Shown: positions 57,901 to 64,000 of the stretch, piece by piece
Layout: each line of letters begins with the position of its first letter
How positions within the stretch are numbered: position 1 is the first letter of the stretch
Assembly: GCA_030445745.1 (NCBI GenBank)
Contig: JASUTE010000002.1
Location: 143,655-207,654, forward strand
Reading direction: 5' to 3'
Source: Candidatus Cloacimonadota bacterium
Lineage (GTDB): Bacteria; Cloacimonadota; Cloacimonadia; Cloacimonadales; TCS61
Length of the DNA stretch: 64,000 bases
Notes under the pieces: generated by a model
The model's input: only the letters and a program-made list of their open reading frames with translations
Told to the model about the DNA's origin: nothing
The model's database searches: none
Position numbers and translations under genes: made by a program

Positions 57901-59127
57901 TATGACCTGCAGGAAGATATTCCTTTCGATATCCATTCCAGCATTTTTGGGCTAGGTTTAAGAACAGCTGTGTGCTATCCGTTGATTGTTAACAACAGGA
58001 TAGAAGGTGTAATTTATGCCGATACTACTAACGATCGGAGGTTTGATGAAGTAGAACAGAATCTACTGCAAACCGTTTTTGCGCAAGCTAAAATAGCTTT
58101 GGAAAAAACAAAGAAGATAGAAAATTTGAAAACTCAACAACAACGTAGTTTACCTGATAACCAAATTTTCCCAGAAATTATTGGAAATAGCAAAGAGATG
58201 CAACAAATTTATGAAGTTATGAAAACTGTGGGCGAACATAACGTAAATGTGTTGATAACCGGTCCTACTGGGAGCGGTAAGGAGTTAATTGCCAGAGCGT
58301 TGCATAACGAATATAACGCTGAAGCACCTTTTATCCCTGTTAATTGTGCTGCTATTCCTGAAAACTTGCTGGAGAGCGAGCTTTTTGGCTATGCAAAAGG
58401 AGCTTTTACTGGTGCCGACCGCAATCGCAAAGGTAAAATAGAAGCTGCGCATGGCGGAACACTGTTTTTAGATGAAATAGCCGAATTACCTGCTGTGCTA
58501 CAGGCTAAATTGCTACGAGTGCTACAAGAAAGAGTAATCACACCACTTGGCTCCAACCAAGAAATTCCAATCTCTATTCGACTTATTTGTGCTACAAACC
58601 AAGATATCGAAGCAATGGTGGAAAAAGGGAGCTTTCGCCAGGATCTCTTCTATCGTATCAACGTGGTTTCTATAAAAATGCCTCCATTAAAGGATAGAAA
58701 AGATGACATTTTGCCGTTAGCAGAATATTTTCTGCAAAGATATAACAAAAAGTTCGGCAAAAATATTAAATCAATTTCCAACGATTCTGCTCGCTTGCTT
58801 TTGAATCATAATTGGCCTGGCAATGTACGGCAACTGGAAAATTTGGTGGAAAAGGCAGTGCTGATGTCCTCGGGTGATTTTCTGGAAGTGCAGAATTTAC
58901 TCAAAACCGATAACCTGAAACTCTTCTCTGCCGATGAGCCAATCCCCTCTGATTGGCAGGAGTATAAAAAATATCGCAAAAGATTCGTTGACCAGCTGGA
59001 CAGGCGTTTTGCAAAAAAAATAATCACGGAAAATAATGGTAATATTCACCGTGCCAGCCAGCAAGCTCATATTCCCCGTCCCCAAATCTACCGCATACTT
59101 AACAAAAAAGTTACAGAGAAACAATAA
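54979..59127 (+). CDS. Ser/Thr protein kinase-TPR-GAF-sigma54 activator (AAA+)-Fis HTH multidomain regulator
   Basis: Kinase: GEGAFAQVW, VVKHF, CYNDLKPDNVIDREGKPVLIDFGLA; TPR-like repeats; GAF-like CYPLIVNNRIEGVIYADTTNDRRFDEVEQ; AAA+: TGPTGSGKELIARALH, ESELFGYAKGAFTGADRNRKGKIEAAHGGTLFLDEIAELP; HTH ENNGNIHRASQQAHIPRPQIYRILNKK. Start uncertain (54979 or 54994 preferred over 54805). Confidence 0.93.
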   Translation: MKLVDMKKIRKIGEGAFAQVWLMQKQSGEKVVVKHFQKDHIEQARREYLFLKTVASAQVVQVYGFNEEQGQLELEYVSGEKPEPFSNPAKHSVWMTHLASVISKIHSYGICYNDLKPDNVIDREGKPVLIDFGLATPARYQDGIFRGSLGYAAPEKIFFQTNSQAADVFSWALLYIYLISGNLPAEDLGLEVYKELLQDDEKWQSYFKKYIDNKLIVSCLALEPRKRPSMAEVTYELARENNLDLEYLEEELVSNKLFDAQHEAVRQLTETGRLNYDNADEIDKILDRAVLWAESTRKRAVILKETDYVWQPELFFGEISEEKIAEDEIEQLLQASASQIILVRDDPQIRTELFDKLAAKKEFWQLQKANYSDLGNVSQAEMKTFADQHQIEVGLEDYQPARPGFARIWLQSKIGVYASASQQTKDLILILSRMSAPLPLSLLQEIAKDNSLGEVLAQPEVSFQGDAIIYTGQPVSGELNLKFANELYDLAQKHKEIKTAMQLAFLLGEKQQALELLQENIENYIQLEYYNSAYQTLQVMKAKLGDLPLNLQKKEAFLLRKQGKLEAALNCYEAIEVDDKDMQFAVLAADKAVVLQELGRLAEAAEIYKNLLQIFKENNKNKDYLRTLNNLGVVEVQDNNFAGAQKTFLQLLETAQNYSDKQFITMAHLNLADVFLRQAEWKRSLLQAQTAAELGAKFGKKNIEIWAQIYGMQAQWGLGKFELLPQIIEKLIEDEQLQENAQLYCSLLITSLNIAAALEEKLSEKIYEIINTRQFQLTPDEKVEIFWYSIRTQNYYQANQLIEQLPNSYLQDLAAALLSSQQEQVLQKLQDLALQNDIFLLLNTAFQIMQSGLVDKIKFWPEINKYEQLHSFAPFQLIKKETQVASPKAGMDMLWEIISKIHSNETFQNTMQTVLAGIIKIGKLQRAVFFAFQEDNIEPVVGLNSELESIDMETLSISTTILQETLKLGETRYFYDLQEDIPFDIHSSIFGLGLRTAVCYPLIVNNRIEGVIYADTTNDRRFDEVEQNLLQTVFAQAKIALEKTKKIENLKTQQQRSLPDNQIFPEIIGNSKEMQQIYEVMKTVGEHNVNVLITGPTGSGKELIARALHNEYNAEAPFIPVNCAAIPENLLESELFGYAKGAFTGADRNRKGKIEAAHGGTLFLDEIAELPAVLQAKLLRVLQERVITPLGSNQEIPISIRLICATNQDIEAMVEKGSFRQDLFYRINVVSIKMPPLKDRKDDILPLAEYFLQRYNKKFGKNIKSISNDSARLLLNHNWPGNVRQLENLVEKAVLMSSGDFLEVQNLLKTDNLKLFSADEPIPSDWQEYKKYRKRFVDQLDRRFAKKIITENNGNIHRASQQAHIPRPQIYRILNKKVTEKQ

Positions 59128-59335
59128 AGATACATATCTATTTAAATCCTATTTGCTTCAGAGTTGGCTCGGTATTATTTGCAAAAAGAGCGAGTATTTG
59201 AGTGATAAACGTTTCAATAATGTAACAGACAGTTGAACTCACTTTTTATTAATTTTGTGAAATTAAAACGATATTAATCCCTTATCCAAGGGCTATAAGC
59301 GCTTTCTTAAAAAATTATTGCCTGTAATGATGGGT

Positions 59336-59352
59336 TTGGCACGCTGATTGCT
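59336..59352 (+). promoter_or_regulatory. sigma54 (RpoN) -24/-12 promoter
   Basis: TTGGCACGCTGATTGCT: TGGCACG-N4-TTGC consensus with exact GG-N10-GC spacing, about 40 bp before ATG at 59391. Confidence 0.88.
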
Positions 59353-59390
59353 CTATATTTTGCTAAATCGATTAAATTTAGGAGGAAATT

Positions 59391-61829
59391 ATGAAACGAT
59401 TAATGATTTTGTTAGCAGTTCTGGCAACATTTGCACTCTCTGCTGCAACTATTTCAGGTAATGTTACTACAGAACTTCCCGATAGTGTTCTTACGGTTAC
59501 TGCTCTACAACCAGGCAATCCACAGGGACATGTAAGCGTGGAAGTAGAAGACGGTACTTATGTTATCGAGGAATTGGAATTGGGAACTTATTATGTTAAG
59601 TTAGAAGCATTAGGAGCTCATCTTTTTTATGATGGAGTTTTGTTCATGGAAGATGCAACTCCTATCGAACTAACAGAAGCAAATCCCCAGGCGAGTGAGA
59701 TTAATTTTAATTTAGAAACTCCAGAATTGGGAGCAATAATTGGTAATGTTATGGGATGTGGGAGTTGTCCGGAGGGACCTCCGAGCGGCAGCGTGAAACT
59801 TTATGATATGCTACCTTCCGAAGCAGGAGCAGAAGCGATTGCAGAATATGAATTAGAAACTACTCATTATGCCTTTACAGAATTAGAATTTGGAACTTAT
59901 TATGTTGGGCTTTTCTGGGAAGGCCAGGATCCAATTTATTATGAAGATACTGCTGATCCAGCTTTAGCGACAGCCATTGAATTGAGTATAGAAAATCCAG
60001 TAGCTCACGAAATCAATTTCGATTTGGGTGAAACACCCGAACTTGGCATGATTGCAGGATTTGTAGATGGCGTTATGATGCCAAATAGCTATACAGTTGC
60101 ACTTTACGATCAATTGCCAGTAGAGCCAGAGATTGAACCAGTAGCTGAAGATAATGTAAATGGACACCACTATGCATTCCATAATATTGAATTTGGAACA
60201 TACTACCTTAAATGTTACCACGAAGATGGTGAAGTACAATACTATGATATGCAGGAAGATCCTAATAACGCAACTGCTGTAGAAGTAAATGTAGAAAATC
60301 CAGTAGCACTGGGAATCAACTTTGCTATGGAAGGTAATTTTTCAGGAAGCGGTACAATAACAGGTATGGTAACCGATCAGAATGCCGAACCTATCTTTGA
60401 AGCTGTTGTACATTTACATCGTGTGAATAATGGTGGCAACCAGGGAGGGATGCCAAATTTCCCTCATGTAGCTTTAACCGCAGAAAACGGTATATATTCC
60501 TTAGAGAATATCCCAGCCGGAGAATATTACGTAAAAGTGACTAAGGATGGGTTCTTCCCTGAGTTTTATGAAGAAGCTTCACATTGGCAAGATGCTACTA
60601 TAATCACCATAGAAGATGATTCTGAATTAACCATAGATTTCAGTTTAGATAGCTTAGCGTTCTATCAACTCAGCGGAGTTGTTTTAGATGCTGCTGGAAA
60701 TCCACTAGAGGGAACTGTCGTATTTGCCAAAGGTTCAAATTGCCAAAATCCAGGTAATCCGCTCAACTTGAATGGCCCTACAGCCGAAACAGATGCTGAA
60801 GGAAACTATACATTAGAATTAGCTACAGGAGATTATATTGTTGGAGCTCTAGCAATTTCAGGTGAACAGCAATCTATTCAGTTCTACGATCATAAAACAA
60901 ATCCCTTGGAAGCAGATATAGTAACTGTGGAAAGCGATTTGGAAGGTATAAATTTTGATCTTCCCGAACCTGCTTCCTATGAAAACAGTCTATCTGGTGT
61001 GGTAAGCTTGGAAGGAGAGCCAGCAGCTAATGCAGTTATTGTAGCCATGAGCTCTGATCAAACATTTGCCACTACAGTATTAGCAAATGAAAATGGCTAT
61101 TACGAATTTTCACTACCGGCAAACGAATACTACTTAGCTGCAAATGCTGAAGGTGGTTTGAATACATTCTATCCTGGTGTTATTAATTTCCAAGCAGCAG
61201 AAACAGTTGAAGTTACCGGTGTAGTTACAGATATTAATTTCGAAATCATTCCTCAAGCAGGTGGTGGATATTTTGTCGTAGATGGCTATGTGAATGATCC
61301 CAATGGGCAGCCGGTTTACAATACAACAGTTAGCTTTACCGATGCCTATGGCAATGTGGTAGCAACAGCAACAACCGATGCTAGTGGCTATTACGAAACT
61401 GCAGAGCTATCTGTAGGTGAAATAGAAGGATTAGCAACCAAAGTCTTCTATGAATCTGATACCGAAACAATGGAAGTTTATGGCAATACTACGGTAGATT
61501 TCACTATTGAACCTATGGAACAACTGAGCAATGAAGGTACTCCAGATTTACCTAATAAAATAGCAACCCACAACTACCCTAATCCTTTCAATCCAACTAC
61601 CACAATTAGCTTCAATATTCCACAGCAAACCAATGTAAATGTTACTGTTTACAATGTGAAAGGTGAAAAAGTTAAAACCCTGGTTAATTCAGCTCTAAAC
61701 TCAGGTACTCATACTGTTGTTTGGGATGGCGAAGATGATAACCAAAATGCAGTAGCCAGCGGAGTTTATTTCTACAAAGTTAGAACTGAGAACTCTACGG
61801 CTGTTAAAAAGATAATGATGATCAAATAG
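59391..61829 (+). CDS. secreted surface protein with tandem carboxypeptidase-regulatory-like/CnaB-like repeats and C-terminal sorting domain
   Basis: Signal peptide; repeats with ELEFGTYYV and ENPVAxxINFDL; C-terminal YPNPFNPTTTISFNIPQQTNVNVTVYNVKGEKVKTLVNSALNSGTHTVVWDGEDDNQNAVASGVYFYKV. Confidence 0.9.
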   Translation: MKRLMILLAVLATFALSAATISGNVTTELPDSVLTVTALQPGNPQGHVSVEVEDGTYVIEELELGTYYVKLEALGAHLFYDGVLFMEDATPIELTEANPQASEINFNLETPELGAIIGNVMGCGSCPEGPPSGSVKLYDMLPSEAGAEAIAEYELETTHYAFTELEFGTYYVGLFWEGQDPIYYEDTADPALATAIELSIENPVAHEINFDLGETPELGMIAGFVDGVMMPNSYTVALYDQLPVEPEIEPVAEDNVNGHHYAFHNIEFGTYYLKCYHEDGEVQYYDMQEDPNNATAVEVNVENPVALGINFAMEGNFSGSGTITGMVTDQNAEPIFEAVVHLHRVNNGGNQGGMPNFPHVALTAENGIYSLENIPAGEYYVKVTKDGFFPEFYEEASHWQDATIITIEDDSELTIDFSLDSLAFYQLSGVVLDAAGNPLEGTVVFAKGSNCQNPGNPLNLNGPTAETDAEGNYTLELATGDYIVGALAISGEQQSIQFYDHKTNPLEADIVTVESDLEGINFDLPEPASYENSLSGVVSLEGEPAANAVIVAMSSDQTFATTVLANENGYYEFSLPANEYYLAANAEGGLNTFYPGVINFQAAETVEVTGVVTDINFEIIPQAGGGYFVVDGYVNDPNGQPVYNTTVSFTDAYGNVVATATTDASGYYETAELSVGEIEGLATKVFYESDTETMEVYGNTTVDFTIEPMEQLSNEGTPDLPNKIATHNYPNPFNPTTTISFNIPQQTNVNVTVYNVKGEKVKTLVNSALNSGTHTVVWDGEDDNQNAVASGVYFYKVRTENSTAVKKIMMIK

Positions 61830-61836
61830 GGAATTA

Positions 61837-61869
61837 TTATTCCGGCGGTTGTCTGCCGCCGGTTTCCCT
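61837..61869 (+). terminator. terminator/attenuator between paralogous surface-protein genes
   Basis: CCGGCGG-TTGTCTG-CCGCCGG hairpin extended by GGGAA...TTTCCC, followed by a short T-rich stretch. Confidence 0.7.
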
Positions 61870-61896
61870 TTATATTTTTCGTGTATAGGAGGCATC

Positions 61897-63723
61897 ATGA
61901 AGAGAATATATCTTATTTTAATTACTCTATTCTTAGCTGCCAGCAATTTGTTTGCTTTCAGCATAAGTGGAAATGTTTATGACAATAGCGAACCGCAACA
62001 AGCTATTCTGAAGCTCTACGATCAGTTTCCCTGTATGAGTGCAGAACCGGTACAACAAATAGATTCCACAGAAGATGGTTCTTATGAATTTACATTGGAA
62101 GTTTCTGGAGTTTATTATGTGGAAGCTGCTTTATTGGATAACCCCAATTTGGGAATTTTTTATGAAAATAGCCTGCAACCTATAGCAGCAACTCCTATAC
62201 ACATTCACCAGACCAATCCTGAAGTTACAGATATCGATTTTGATTTAGCGCTACTTCCCCAAGCTAATAATTCAATTTCGGGAATAGTTACCGGCAACAA
62301 TGCGACTGTTTTGACTGATGCTACCATAAAGCTGTTCATGTTGGAACCTCCTAACAATCCTCCCATGGTTACTTTTTCCAATGAAAATGGGTACTATGAA
62401 TTTGTGAGCCTGGTAGATGGAGAATACCTGATGCAGGTTCATTATCTTGGTTACCAACCCTATTTCTATGATGGAGCTATGGGTTGGCCACAAGCAGATG
62501 TAATTGTTTTGGAAGATAGCACGCAAGTTACGATCGATCCAGTGTTGACCGCCATGAATACCAATTCTGTTTGCGGTTACGTAGAAGATTTGCAGAGTGG
62601 CGAAGCTTTGGAAGGGGTAGAGATATATGCCCTCAGACAAAATGAACAAAGTAATAATCTTGTCCCTATTCCAAGTGCAGAAACTAATGCGGATGGGCAA
62701 TATTGCCTGGATCTACCAGCTGGTTTCTACCAGTTCTATGCTCAAGACCCGCAAAGTGGCGAGATTCAATTCTATCAGGACGCAGAATCACCATTAAATG
62801 GCGAGTGGGTACTTGTGAATAATGATATTAATAGTATAGATTTTGTTTTGGATACTTCAATAGACGATAATTACTCTGTTTCCGGTAAAATAACTGTTGG
62901 TAACATACCCCCCATAACACCTATTTTAGCGGTTGCAGTTTCCAGCGATGAAGATTGGGAAGATGTAACCATGACCAACAGTGCTGGGGATTATGAATTC
63001 CCCAGCTTACCGGAAGGAGAATATTATATTATGGCTTTCAGCGATCAAAATACTCCCACCTATTACCAAAATGCTATCGATTTCCAGGAAGCTGAACTCG
63101 TAACGGTAGATTCTGATATTAGTAACTTGAATATCGATGTTGAAATACCACAAGAAACAGGATATTATGAGGTTAGCGGCTATGTGAGTGACCAGGAAAA
63201 CCAACCGGTGCAAAATGCTACAGTGCTTTTCCTAGATGAAAATGGCGATGTGGCAGATTTTGCCTTCACCAATGGTTTAGGTGCATATAACAGTCCATAT
63301 TTAAGTGGTTTGAATTACACAGCGATTGCTACTAAAACTTTCTTTACTACGGATATCGAATTAGTAGCTGTTTTGGGAAACCAATCGCAGGACTTTGTTA
63401 TAAATCCAACCCAAACTTCTTATAACACGAATTCGATACCGGAAAATCCATTAGCTCTAAAAGTTTATCCTAATCCTTTTAATCCCAACACAACTATTAG
63501 TTTTAGTTTATCGGAAACAGCTTCCCAGGTGAAATTAGAGATCTATAATGTCAAAGGACAATTAGTAAAAAGTAAAATTTTCCCCTATTTGGAAGCAGGG
63601 TCGCATCACTTTACTTGGAATGCCAAAGATGCTCATGGAGATTCAATCGCTAGCGGTGTGTATCTTCTTAAAATAGCAACAGATAAGATTGTTAGCACGA
63701 AGAAGATGTTGCTACTGCAATAA
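61897..63723 (+). CDS. secreted surface protein paralogous to upstream gene, C-terminal sorting domain
   Basis: Signal peptide MKRIYLILITLFLAASNLFA; repeated SISGxV...GxYEF...GxYYV units; C-terminal YPNPFNPNTTISFSLSETASQVKLEIYNVKGQLV...GVYLLKI; SD aggagg. Confidence 0.9.
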   Translation: MKRIYLILITLFLAASNLFAFSISGNVYDNSEPQQAILKLYDQFPCMSAEPVQQIDSTEDGSYEFTLEVSGVYYVEAALLDNPNLGIFYENSLQPIAATPIHIHQTNPEVTDIDFDLALLPQANNSISGIVTGNNATVLTDATIKLFMLEPPNNPPMVTFSNENGYYEFVSLVDGEYLMQVHYLGYQPYFYDGAMGWPQADVIVLEDSTQVTIDPVLTAMNTNSVCGYVEDLQSGEALEGVEIYALRQNEQSNNLVPIPSAETNADGQYCLDLPAGFYQFYAQDPQSGEIQFYQDAESPLNGEWVLVNNDINSIDFVLDTSIDDNYSVSGKITVGNIPPITPILAVAVSSDEDWEDVTMTNSAGDYEFPSLPEGEYYIMAFSDQNTPTYYQNAIDFQEAELVTVDSDISNLNIDVEIPQETGYYEVSGYVSDQENQPVQNATVLFLDENGDVADFAFTNGLGAYNSPYLSGLNYTAIATKTFFTTDIELVAVLGNQSQDFVINPTQTSYNTNSIPENPLALKVYPNPFNPNTTISFSLSETASQVKLEIYNVKGQLVKSKIFPYLEAGSHHFTWNAKDAHGDSIASGVYLLKIATDKIVSTKKMLLLQ

Positions 63724-63741
63724 TAGATGCTTACCTGATTC

Positions 63742-63781
63742 ATGAAAAGAGAAGAGTATAGAGGCTTTTCTCTTTTTTTTT
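63742..63781 (+). terminator. terminator after second surface-protein gene
   Basis: AAAAGAGAA ... TTCTCTTTT hairpin running into a long T tract. Confidence 0.6.
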
Positions 63782-63928
63782 GTATTAATTTTTGGCAGAT
63801 GTAATGGTAAATTTTCTAAAAATTTACAAGAATAAATGAGAAAATTGCAGAGACCAGCATAAAGCCAGAAATTTCTCATAAATTTCTGAAACGGATAATC
63901 CTGGCGGAGAGCCAGGGATTGCTGATTC

Positions 63929-63991
63929 GAAGAAATGCTATTTCTTCTCATTACAGCGCTACTTCGCAGCTAATTTTGCTAGCAAAATTAG
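63929..63991. repeat. cluster of palindromes in intergenic DNA at window end
   Basis: GAAGAAAT-GCT-ATTTCTTC (63929-63947) and perfect 22 bp palindrome CTAATTTTGCTAGCAAAATTAG (63970-63991). Confidence 0.6.
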
Positions 63992-64000
63992 ATTCCTGCT

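Noticed and set aside
59163-59180. Second possible sigma54 site TTGGCTCGGTATTATTTGC
   Set aside because: GG-to-GC spacing is 13 nt rather than 10, so it cannot be a functional -24/-12 pair.
62272-62700. 142 aa minus-strand ORF within the second surface protein
   Set aside because: Antisense to repeat-domain coding sequence; no SD or motif.

Overview
AT-rich, densely coding chromosomal window. Protein content (gingipain-type C25 peptidase, YPNPFNP-type C-terminal sorting domains, a PorX-like regulator, GWxTD and DUF6588 proteins) suggests an FCB-group bacterium, possibly Candidatus Cloacimonadota; this placement is inferred from the proteins and no search was run. Most of the window is housekeeping: a mreB-mreC-(CofE-like)-mreD-mrdA-rodA cell-shape operon, htpG, ruvB, hutU, panB, queH, nfo, priA, dnaE, coaBC, queA, birA, rnhB and three tRNAs (Leu-TAA, Cys-GCA, Gly-GCC). 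No CRISPR array, prophage, IS element or rRNA was seen. The most interesting signals are: (1) a giant Ser/Thr kinase-TPR-GAF-sigma54 AAA+-Fis HTH regulator immediately upstream of a consensus sigma54 (-24/-12) promoter that drives a sorted repeat-domain surface protein, followed by a paralog; (2) a PdxA-SAM methyltransferase fusion; (3) a TPP riboswitch with terminator and candidate antiterminator controlling a TonB-dependent receptor close to a ykoEDC-type thiamin/HMP ECF transporter; (4) a CofE-like domain gene embedded in the mre operon; (5) a PorX-like response regulator-PglZ gene overlapping tsaE, in a window with three sorting-domain cargo proteins; (6) an FHA/cNMP-binding protein between AMMECR1 and MEMO1 genes; (7) a CIRCE-like operator upstream of htpG.
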